Shown in pieces: positions 7,871 through 15,336 of a stretch of 41,703 nucleotides of DNA. The notes beneath the pieces are model-generated. The model made no database searches and had not been told where the DNA came from. It worked only from the letters and a program-made list of their open reading frames with translations. The number at the start of each line of letters is the position of its first letter. Position 1 is the stretch's first letter. The translations under genes were made by a program, and so were the position numbers. The stretch comes from Candidatus Jorgensenbacteria bacterium RIFCSPLOWO2_01_FULL_45_25b. Its GTDB lineage: Bacteria > Patescibacteriota > Minisyncoccia > UBA6257 > GWB1-50-10. The stretch is from assembly GCA_001781035.1 (NCBI GenBank), contig MFKK01000002.1:4582-46284 (forward strand). Reading direction: 5' to 3'.

Positions 7871-9217
7871 TTGAAACAACCAAACTATAAAAATCTGCCC
7901 GAATCTCCGGGCGTCTACATATACAAAGACGCGAAGGGAAAGCTTCTCTACATTGGCAAAGCCGCGAATCTGAAGAGGCGTGTTTCAAGTTATTTTCACC
8001 TACGACCCCTCGCCTCGCCACAGCAAGGCGAGGATATTATAGTAGGTGAAAATAATCCCGAGCGAGTCCCACTTCGGCGGGACGACGAGGGGCTACCTTC
8101 AACAATACCGCGCCGCCTACTTGTCTCGCACGACACTCGCATTGAAAAACTAGTCAGCGAAATCAAGAAGATAGAATATAAAAAAACTGACTCCGCGCTT
8201 GAGGCGCTGATACTGGAAGCTGAACTTATAAAAAAGTTCCAGCCCCCCTACAACATTCGCGAGAAGGATGACAAAAGCTTCCTCTATGTGGAAATCACAA
8301 AAGAACCCTTCCCGCGCCTCCTCCTCGTTCGCGGTAAAGCCCTCCAATCTTACGAGTTACGATCTCGTAAGATTTTTGGACCGTTTATTTCAGCCTCAAA
8401 CATCCGCGAGGCGCTTCGCATACTCCGAAAAATATTCTCGTGGAATACGCACAGTCCGGAAGCATTAAAAAAAATCGCCTCCCGTCCGTGCTTTGATTAT
8501 GAGATAGGTTTGTGTCCGGGCGCGTGCGTGGGAGCGGTAAGTAGGCAGGAATACAAAAAAACCATACGGAAACTCGCCTTGTTTTTTAAGGGAAAAAAAC
8601 GGCAAATTGTCCGGGAGACCGAAAAGGAAATGAATATCGCGAGTAAACAACTTGATTTTGAAAAGGCGGAAAAATTAAAACGCGAGCTTTTCGCCCTCCG
8701 CCACATCCAAGATGTCGCGCTTATAAATGAAGAACGAGTGACGCCTAAAAGCTATAAGCTAAAAGCTATAAGCTATCGTATTGAAGGCTACGATATTTCC
8801 AATATCTCGGGTACATTCGCGGTAGGCGCGATGGCGGTGTTTGAAAACGGCGAGCCAAAAAAAAGCGAGTATAGAAAATTTAAAATTCGCTCGCTCAAAG
8901 AACCAAATGATGTTGGAATGTTGAAAGAGGTTCTTGAGAGACGCCTAACACACACCGAATGGCGCCTACCCAACCTTATGCTTATTGATGGGGGGAAGGG
9001 ACAGGTAAATATCGTAGAGCAGGTGTTAAAAGAACACGGAACAAACATTCCGGTAGTGGGCATCGCGAAAGGCCCCGAGCGCAAACGCAATGATGTTTAT
9101 GGCAATATTCCCGACTGGACAGACGAAAAAACTCTCATAAAAGTCCGCGACGAAGCCCATCGTTTTGCCATCAGCTATCACCGCGCGCTTCGTAATAACA
9201 CCTCCCTTCATTATTAG
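7871..9217 (+). CDS. uvrC: Excinuclease ABC subunit C, short form, TTG start
   Basis: LPESPGVYIYKDAKGKLLYIGKAANLKRRVSSYF GIY-YIG domain; GYDISNISGTFAVGAMAVFENGEPKKSEYRKFKI endonuclease domain. Confidence 0.93.
   Translation: MKQPNYKNLPESPGVYIYKDAKGKLLYIGKAANLKRRVSSYFHLRPLASPQQGEDIIVGENNPERVPLRRDDEGLPSTIPRRLLVSHDTRIEKLVSEIKKIEYKKTDSALEALILEAELIKKFQPPYNIREKDDKSFLYVEITKEPFPRLLLVRGKALQSYELRSRKIFGPFISASNIREALRILRKIFSWNTHSPEALKKIASRPCFDYEIGLCPGACVGAVSRQEYKKTIRKLALFFKGKKRQIVRETEKEMNIASKQLDFEKAEKLKRELFALRHIQDVALINEERVTPKSYKLKAISYRIEGYDISNISGTFAVGAMAVFENGEPKKSEYRKFKIRSLKEPNDVGMLKEVLERRLTHTEWRLPNLMLIDGGKGQVNIVEQVLKEHGTNIPVVGIAKGPERKRNDVYGNIPDWTDEKTLIKVRDEAHRFAISYHRALRNNTSLHY
7990..8092. repeat. Nested palindromic insertion inside uvrC
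   Basis: TTATTTTCACCTAC/GTAGGTGAAAATAA arms (7990-8003, 8042-8055), inner CCTCGCC/GGCGAGG, plus GTCCC/GGGAC and CCCCTCG/CGAGGGG. Confidence 0.7.
8346..8374. repeat. Palindrome AATCTTACGAG-7-CTCGTAAGATT inside uvrC
   Basis: 11-bp perfect arms; same arm sequence as the 275-301 palindrome. Confidence 0.8.
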
Positions 9218-9316
9218 GTTTACTTACTGTGGAAAACCCAGTCTTGATTATTTTTGTAATATTGGGCAACGACCTTCGTCCCTTTTTGGTTTTTAAAGGG
9301 TATAATCAAAGGTGTT

Positions 9317-9820
9317 ATGAAAAAGAAGGAGAATAATATTGCGTATATTGACGGAGCGAATTTGCATAGAGGAGCAAAAGGCATCGGACTCAATCTTGAT
9401 TACGAGCGATTTCGCACATGGCTTGGTTTTAAGTATGGCATTACTGATGCGTATATGTTTATCGGAATGGTTTCTGAATATACTGATTTATACAACTATC
9501 TGCAAAGGTCGGGGTTCAAAGTGATCTTTAAAGAAGTTATTTTTGATGGTGATGGAAAACCAAAGGGAAACTGTGATGCCGATCTGGTACTGAAGATGGT
9601 GAGTGATTTTTACGAAGGGAAAATGAATAAAGCGATTCTTGTTTCAAGCGATGGGGATTATGCAAGCACGATCCGATTTCTGATAGAAAAAGGAAAGCTA
9701 CCGACCATTCTTTCCCCGTCAGATGTAGAAAGGTGTTCAATTCTTTTAAAACGCACTGGCGCCAAAATATCTTATCTGCGTGATTTCAAAGATACCATTA
9801 AAAGGAAAGCCCCACAATGA
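9317..9820 (+). CDS. NYN-domain (LabA/DUF88-like) protein
   Basis: IAYIDGANLHRG, CDADLVLKMV, AILVSSDGDYASTIRFLIEKGK. Confidence 0.85.
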   Translation: MKKKENNIAYIDGANLHRGAKGIGLNLDYERFRTWLGFKYGITDAYMFIGMVSEYTDLYNYLQRSGFKVIFKEVIFDGDGKPKGNCDADLVLKMVSDFYEGKMNKAILVSSDGDYASTIRFLIEKGKLPTILSPSDVERCSILLKRTGAKISYLRDFKDTIKRKAPQ

Positions 9821-9929
9821 AAAAGCCCCTATTACGGTATTATCCGCAACAGGGTCCTTTTCGTAGTGAATACGAGCATAATAGCAAATTCATAAGTAAA
9901 GTCAATAATCTTATCCACAGCAAAAAAGC

Positions 9930-10010
9930 CGCACAAAGTAAAGGAAAAAGAAATTGAATAAGCAGATGTAAAGCACCACCTACCTCCCCGGTTGGACTTG
10001 GGGCAAACAT
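9930..10010 (-). pseudogene. Relic of the gltX N-terminus
   Basis: Minus strand [22 protein letters not shown] resembles [23 protein letters not shown] of GluRS with the two residues of the HIGH region missing; no downstream GluRS reading. Confidence 0.5.
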
Positions 10011-10187
10011 TCGGCGCAAAGAATCGATGTTTAAACCCCGCCTTCGCCGGAAGGTTTTGGGCTTCGGCGAGACAGGAAAAATTTTTTGCGAGAAGGTCAT
10101 GGGCAATATCGTTAAAATAAGTGTTTTTTCTTCTACTTTTAATGATATTTACTTCACCTTTTGTAGATTTCCTCTATAATAATCAAC

Positions 10188-10517
10188 ATGGAGTTTGGGG
10201 AATATCAGGCAAAAGCGCACGAGACATCCATAGTGCCGAAGATAGGCGAGATGTTTGTGTATCCGACACTTGGTCTCGCGGGCGAGGCGGGCGAAATCGC
10301 GAACAAGATAAAAAAAATCTTCCGCGACAAGAAAGGCATTGTTACCAAAGAAACGGAGGAAGAACTGAAAAAAGAACTCGGCGACGTATTGTGGTATGTC
10401 GCCGAACTCGCGACCCAGCTCAATCTCTCGCTGGAAGAAATCGCGGTTTTAAATATTGAACGTCTTCAATCCCGCAAAGTCCGCGACATGATTCAGGGAG
10501 ACGGGGATAACAGATGA
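10188..10517 (+). CDS. MazG-like nucleotide pyrophosphohydrolase
   Basis: YPTLGLAGEAGEIANKIKK...ELKKELGDVLWYVAELATQLNLSLEEIA. Confidence 0.88.
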   Translation: MEFGEYQAKAHETSIVPKIGEMFVYPTLGLAGEAGEIANKIKKIFRDKKGIVTKETEEELKKELGDVLWYVAELATQLNLSLEEIAVLNIERLQSRKVRDMIQGDGDNR

Positions 10518-11470
10518 TACTTCATATTGTCCAATTTTTTATAAGCGTCTGCCTGCTCTATGTGTCGGGCAGGTGGCTTGTGAACGGACTCTCCAAAGTG
10601 GCGGGAATTTTGAAGTGGAAAAAGTTTACGCTCTCCTTTCTTGTGATGGCATTTGCCGCCTCCTTGCCAAACTTGTTTGTTGGAATTTCATCCGCCTTGC
10701 GGGGGATTCCCGAACTGTCTTTTGGAGACGTGATGGGGGGGAACGTGATTGACCTTACTCTGGCAATCGGTCTCGCGGCTCTCTTCGCCAAACGGGGAAT
10801 CCCCGCGCGGGGAAAGACGGTTCAATACTCCGCCTTCTTCGCTGTTGCCTCCGCGCTCGCTCCCGCCCTTCTTATTGTTGATGGAACCATCTCGCGCTTT
10901 GATGGCATTCTGCTCTTTATGCTTTTTGCCTCTTATATAGTGTGGCTCTCGGAAGGCGATAATAGATTCAAGAAAACATCGGAATCCGAGGAAGTTGGAG
11001 TAAAAGCGACCGCAAAGATATTTTTTGGAAACGCGCTTCGGATTATAGCGGGAGTCGCGCTTATTATTATAGCGGCGGAAGGAATCATGAGGTCAGCTCT
11101 TTTTTTCGCGCACGAATGGAATATATCAATCGGGCTTATAGGAATTCTCATTGTGGGTTTGGGAAACGCCCTCCCCGAAACCTACTTCGCTATTCTCTCC
11201 GCGAGGAAGGGGGAGACGGATATGATATTGGGAGATATGTTGAGTTCCATTATTGTGCCGGCAACCCTCATTCTAAGTATCGTCTCAATGATACATCCGA
11301 TCGTGCTTGAGGGAATTTCATCTTTTATGTTAGTGCTGGCCTTTCTTGTTTTGGGCGGATGCGCCTTCTTGTGGTCAGCGAGAAGCGGTAAAAAACTAAG
11401 CAGAAAAGAGGGCATCTTTTTAGTGTGCGTGTATCTGCTCTTCATCGCTCTTGAGGTTGGTTCACTCTAG
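10514..11470 (+). CDS. Sodium/calcium exchanger family membrane protein
   Basis: Multiple TM helices; SLPNLFVGISSALRG...GNVIDLTLAIG and GLGNALPETYFAILSARKGETDMILGDMLSS repeats; ATGA overlap with upstream gene. Confidence 0.82.
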   Translation: MILHIVQFFISVCLLYVSGRWLVNGLSKVAGILKWKKFTLSFLVMAFAASLPNLFVGISSALRGIPELSFGDVMGGNVIDLTLAIGLAALFAKRGIPARGKTVQYSAFFAVASALAPALLIVDGTISRFDGILLFMLFASYIVWLSEGDNRFKKTSESEEVGVKATAKIFFGNALRIIAGVALIIIAAEGIMRSALFFAHEWNISIGLIGILIVGLGNALPETYFAILSARKGETDMILGDMLSSIIVPATLILSIVSMIHPIVLEGISSFMLVLAFLVLGGCAFLWSARSGKKLSRKEGIFLVCVYLLFIALEVGSL

Positions 11471-11482
11471 TATAATGAAAGA

Positions 11483-12331
11483 ATGAAAAAGAAACCGAAC
11501 ATCGGAGCGCATGTCCGAACGGAAGGAGGGCTTGTGTCGGCTATAGAAAATGCCGAAAGAATCGGAGCGAAATGCTTTCAGATATTCGGAGCCTCTCCCA
11601 GGCAATGGCGCGCGTTGTTTCCCAAAGAAGAAGACGTAAAACTCTTCAAAAAACTTCTTAAGGAAAAAGAGCTTGGCCCCGTATTTCTTCATGCTTCCTA
11701 TCTTGTGAATCTTGCGAGCGCAAACGGGGACATATTAGAGAAGTCAATCAAAAATCTCTCCGACCATCTTCAAATTGCCTCCATGCTCGGCGCGGAGGGG
11801 CTTATTTTTCACGTCGGCTCAAGTAGGGGAATGGAAAAAAAGAAGGCGCTTGACCAGGAAGTTTCTGCTATGAAAGAAGTGCTAAAAAATGTAACGGGAA
11901 GCTCGCTTATCATGGAAAACACGGCGGGAGGCGGCGAAAAAATCGGAAGCATAGAAGACATCGGGTATTTATACGGAAACATAAAATCCGACAGGGTAAA
12001 TATATGCTTTGACACCGCTCACGCTCTTGAGGCGGGAATGATAGAAAGCTACGCGCCTCCACGGATAAAAAAATTGTTTGATGAGTGGGAAGAGGCGGTT
12101 GGGCTGGAGCATATAGTCGCGATTCACGCGAATGATTCAAAAACAACATACAACTCAAATCACGACAGGCACGAAAATATCGGGATGGGCGAGATTGGCA
12201 TGGAGGGCTTCAAAGATCTCGCGAAGGAAAAAAGATTGTTGGATAAGTGCTGGATACTGGAAGTTCCCGGCTACGAAGGAAACGGTCCGGATAGAAAAAA
12301 CATAGAGACCCTCTCCTCATGTTTTTTGTGA
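11483..12331 (+). CDS. nfo: Endonuclease IV (AP endonuclease family 2)
   Basis: IGAHVRTEGGLVSAIENAERIGAKCFQIFGASPRQW, HVGSSRG, NICFDTAHALEAG, HANDSK. Confidence 0.93.
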   Translation: MKKKPNIGAHVRTEGGLVSAIENAERIGAKCFQIFGASPRQWRALFPKEEDVKLFKKLLKEKELGPVFLHASYLVNLASANGDILEKSIKNLSDHLQIASMLGAEGLIFHVGSSRGMEKKKALDQEVSAMKEVLKNVTGSSLIMENTAGGGEKIGSIEDIGYLYGNIKSDRVNICFDTAHALEAGMIESYAPPRIKKLFDEWEEAVGLEHIVAIHANDSKTTYNSNHDRHENIGMGEIGMEGFKDLAKEKRLLDKCWILEVPGYEGNGPDRKNIETLSSCFL

Positions 12332-12334
12332 TAT

Positions 12335-13129
12335 ATGGATAGACATCGGGAATACAGCGACCAATTCAGAGAAAAGCAAAAACGGAAAGGAAGATTTCTT
12401 TTTTTGCTTGTGATGTTTCTTGCTGGGCTCGCGATTATCGGGCTTCTCTACGTTCTTGTGTACTCAACCGCCCTTCAAATGAAAGAGGTGGTTATAGAAG
12501 GAAACAAGCTTGTTCCGGAAAACGAGATATGGTCGGGTGTCATGGGAGAGATGATAAGAGAACACAGATGGAAAAGCCTGTTCGGTCCGAATCATAAAGC
12601 CTTTTGGGTATTTGGAAAAACACCGGATATTCAGAGGCTCATCCCGAACATAAAAACGATTGAACTGGAAAAAGAGCTGGGAAAGGGAAGACTTGTTATC
12701 CATATAAAAGAGCGAAAAGTGGAAGGAGTCTGGTGTTTCGGAGAAATAAACTGTTACGTGTTTGATGAGGAGGGAATACTTTTCGCGAGATCGCCGGATG
12801 TAAGCGGAACGTTTATCATAAAAATTCAGGACGATTCAACATCATACGCGAGGTTGAACACGAAAATCGTGGAAGACGCGGAGTTTCAAAACATAAAAAC
12901 AACGATAGAAGACGCGGAAAAGGCGGGCTTCCACGCGCGGAAAGTTACGATAAAAAGCGAGAAAGAGGAGTGGTGGATGGAAACAATCGGAGGAACTCTT
13001 ATTCTCTTTAACATCAAATTCAAACCCAAGGGCTTTGTGGAAGTGATAAAAACCTTTTTGAAAAAAAACAGCTCTTCCCGCCCAAGCCAGATAGACTTCA
13101 GGGTTCCCGATAAGGCGTATTATAAATAA
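12335..13129 (+). CDS. FtsQ/POTRA-like membrane protein
   Basis: N-terminal TM then MKEVVIEGNKLVPENEIW POTRA-like start. Confidence 0.6.
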   Translation: MDRHREYSDQFREKQKRKGRFLFLLVMFLAGLAIIGLLYVLVYSTALQMKEVVIEGNKLVPENEIWSGVMGEMIREHRWKSLFGPNHKAFWVFGKTPDIQRLIPNIKTIELEKELGKGRLVIHIKERKVEGVWCFGEINCYVFDEEGILFARSPDVSGTFIIKIQDDSTSYARLNTKIVEDAEFQNIKTTIEDAEKAGFHARKVTIKSEKEEWWMETIGGTLILFNIKFKPKGFVEVIKTFLKKNSSSRPSQIDFRVPDKAYYK

Positions 13130-13144
13130 GAGCAAAGAGAAAAA

Positions 13145-13167
13145 CGAAAAATGCAAAACAACAGCGC
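13145..13167. repeat. 23-nt direct repeat copy 1
   Basis: CGAAAAATGCAAAACAACAGCGC, identical to 18377-18399. Confidence 0.85.
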
Positions 13168-13193
13168 TTATGAAAACATGTTATAATAACTCT

Positions 13194-13952
13194 ATGAAAA
13201 GAAAAAACGACGGCTTCTCGCTTATAGAACTCCTGATGTATATCGCGATATTCGCGGTGAGCGCGACCCTGCTTATCGGTATTCTGACGACCGTAACAAG
13301 GGTTCAGGGAAGACAGCAGTCGGAAGCGGTGGTAACAAAACAAATCACCTTCGTAAACCAGACAATTCAGCGGATAGTGCACGAATCAAGCTTGATAGAC
13401 ATGCCGTCGGGCGTCGCGAGCTCCTCGCTCACGCTTCGTATGGCATCCTCAACAGGAGACCCGACAAGGATATATGTCTCAAACGGAAGATTATACATAA
13501 AGGAAGGAACAAAAGAAGACGTTCCTCTGACGGACGGGAACGTGATTGTAGACACGTTCAGGGTAAAAAAACTTGAAAGCAAGGAGGGAAAGTCGCTTGT
13601 GCAGGTTGGATTGGGAATAAGCTATAACACCGCGGACCCGAAGGTAAAATTCTCAAGAGTGATTGAAATAATGGTAACAAGAATTACGGCGGCAAGTTTT
13701 GATTCCGACCTCGTGCCGTTAGGAAGCGGGTTAAGCGTTGGAAATTCGGGAAATAATTGGCAGAACGGCTACTTTTCGGGTGGAGTTGGAATAGGAATTG
13801 ATGCTCCAAGCGCGGGCGCGAAGCTGAAGGTGGCGGGGAATATTGAATTTTCCGATTCTTCCTACGGGCTCTTGTTGAAGTCCCCGAATGGAACCTGCTA
13901 CAAACTCTCGGTGTCAAACTCCGGCACGCTCTCCGTAGGGGGCTGTCCATAA
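13194..13952 (+). CDS. Prepilin-type N-terminal methylation-domain protein
   Basis: MKRKNDGFSLIELLMYIAIFAVSATLLIGIL; C-terminus NNWQNGYFSGGVGIGIDAPSAGAKLKVAGNIEFSD. Confidence 0.85.
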   Translation: MKRKNDGFSLIELLMYIAIFAVSATLLIGILTTVTRVQGRQQSEAVVTKQITFVNQTIQRIVHESSLIDMPSGVASSSLTLRMASSTGDPTRIYVSNGRLYIKEGTKEDVPLTDGNVIVDTFRVKKLESKEGKSLVQVGLGISYNTADPKVKFSRVIEIMVTRITAASFDSDLVPLGSGLSVGNSGNNWQNGYFSGGVGIGIDAPSAGAKLKVAGNIEFSDSSYGLLLKSPNGTCYKLSVSNSGTLSVGGCP

Positions 13953-14004
13953 TCTCTCGCGCAATAAGAATATGGGTAATGTATTCGTATATCAGCTTTT
14001 AGCA

Positions 14005-14031
14005 TTAGCACTTGACACAATTGAGTGCTAA
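14005..14031 (+). promoter_or_regulatory. CIRCE operator
   Basis: TTAGCACTT-N9-GAGTGCTAA, one mismatch to the consensus inverted repeat. Confidence 0.93.
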
Positions 14032-14040
14032 AATTATAAT
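14012..14040 (+). promoter_or_regulatory. Sigma70-type promoter of the hrcA operon
   Basis: TTGACA-17-TATAAT overlapping CIRCE. Confidence 0.9.
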
Positions 14041-14069
14041 TCCCCAGACGGTAAAGGAGGTCGAAATAT

Positions 14070-14774
14070 ATGATAAGCGGAAGAACAAAATCAATTCTTG
14101 AGGCGGGTATCCGCGAATTTATTGAGACTGGAGAACCGATAACATCCGAAAAACTGTACAAAAAATACGATTTCGGGATAAAGCAGGCGATGATTCGCTG
14201 GGAGCTCCATGACCTCGCGGAAGGAAACTATTTCTTTCAACAACATCCCTCCGGAGGCAGAATTCCTTCCGATAAGGCGTATCGGTTTTTTGTAAAAGAA
14301 ATCGTAAGCGGAATGGAGCGGGAAAGACTGGAAGAAGAGGGAGAAACGGAGGAAATCGCGCGATATTTCGCGAGGGGAGAAAACGCGAAGTTTGTAAAAC
14401 AGCTCGCGGAAAGTCTGGGAGTATTTGGTCTCTGTTACGAACAGGAAAGAAACATGGTGCACAGAAGCGGAATCGCGGAGCTTTTTGAGGCGATTGAGAT
14501 GGGGAACAGGGAAGAGATGAGGGCCCTTGTGGAAGACTTGGACAAAATTTCAGATCGGATGGAAGAAAAGAAAATATGGTGGGAGGAAGAAACGGAATGG
14601 CCACAGGTCTTCATCGGAAAAAGCCCGTTTACAAAAAGCAATCAGCTCTCGGTTGTCATAAGAAAAATTTCCAAGAAAGAAACGGGAAATGTGATTGTAA
14701 TGGCAATCGGGCCGAAGAGAATGGATTACGAAACCTCCTTAAAATTGTTTGAGTATTTAAACCAGTTAATATAG
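14070..14774 (+). CDS. hrcA: HrcA-like heat-inducible transcription repressor
   Basis: N-terminal winged helix; GEPITSEKLYKKYDFGIKQAMIRWELHDLAEGNYFFQQHPSGGRIPSDKAYRFFV; downstream of CIRCE. Confidence 0.9.
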   Translation: MISGRTKSILEAGIREFIETGEPITSEKLYKKYDFGIKQAMIRWELHDLAEGNYFFQQHPSGGRIPSDKAYRFFVKEIVSGMERERLEEEGETEEIARYFARGENAKFVKQLAESLGVFGLCYEQERNMVHRSGIAELFEAIEMGNREEMRALVEDLDKISDRMEEKKIWWEEETEWPQVFIGKSPFTKSNQLSVVIRKISKKETGNVIVMAIGPKRMDYETSLKLFEYLNQLI

Positions 14775-14789
14775 CGAATTCAATTCAAT

Positions 14790-15248
14790 ATGACGGAAGA
14801 AACAATGGAAGAAAAAGTGTCTCGCCTTGAAAAAGAAAAAGAAGAATATCTGGAGGGTTGGAAGAGGGCAAAAGCGGATTTTCTAAACATGAAAAAAGAA
14901 GAGGAAGAGAGGGTCAGAGAATTCATAAAATTCGGAAACGAAGCAATCATACGAAGCATGGTCTCCGTGCTGGAAAGCTTTTATCTGGGGCTTATGGCAT
15001 GGAAGGAAGAAACGCCGGAGAAGAAGGGAATGATGCTTGTAAGGGCTCAACTTGAAGAAACGCTCAAGAAATACGGGGTAGAAATCATTCAGGCGAAAAT
15101 CGGCGAAGAATTCAATCCCGAAAAACATGAGTGCCTCTTGTTGGAAGCTTCCGAAAGCCCCACGGGAACGATAACGGAAGAAGTGGAAAAAGGATACGCG
15201 TTATATGGAAAAATAATAAGGCCGGTAAGAGTAAAGGTATCAAAATAA
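14790..15248 (+). CDS. grpE: Nucleotide exchange factor GrpE
   Basis: LEGWKRAKADFLNMKKEEEER and EEFNPEKHECLL...EEVEKGYALYGKIIRPVRVKVSK. Confidence 0.92.
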   Translation: MTEETMEEKVSRLEKEKEEYLEGWKRAKADFLNMKKEEEERVREFIKFGNEAIIRSMVSVLESFYLGLMAWKEETPEKKGMMLVRAQLEETLKKYGVEIIQAKIGEEFNPEKHECLLLEASESPTGTITEEVEKGYALYGKIIRPVRVKVSK

Positions 15249-15260
15249 AAAAATTACTAA

Positions 15261-15331
15261 TTACTAATTTCTAATCATTAAACCATTCGGTAATAGGGAC
15301 TTGATTAGGTTAATTAGGAATTAGAAATTAT
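15261..15331 (+). repeat. Imperfect inverted repeat upstream of dnaK
   Basis: TAATTTCTAAT (15265-15275) pairs with ATTAGAAATTA (15320-15330); arms extend imperfectly. Confidence 0.7.
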
Positions 15332-15336
15332 AATAT

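Noticed and set aside
14119-14604. Long minus-strand ORF (161 aa) opposite hrcA, and similar long antisense ORFs (1792-2385, 24281-24883, 31054-31659)
   Set aside because: Shadow ORFs of well-supported + strand genes; compositionally biased translations with no recognisable domains.
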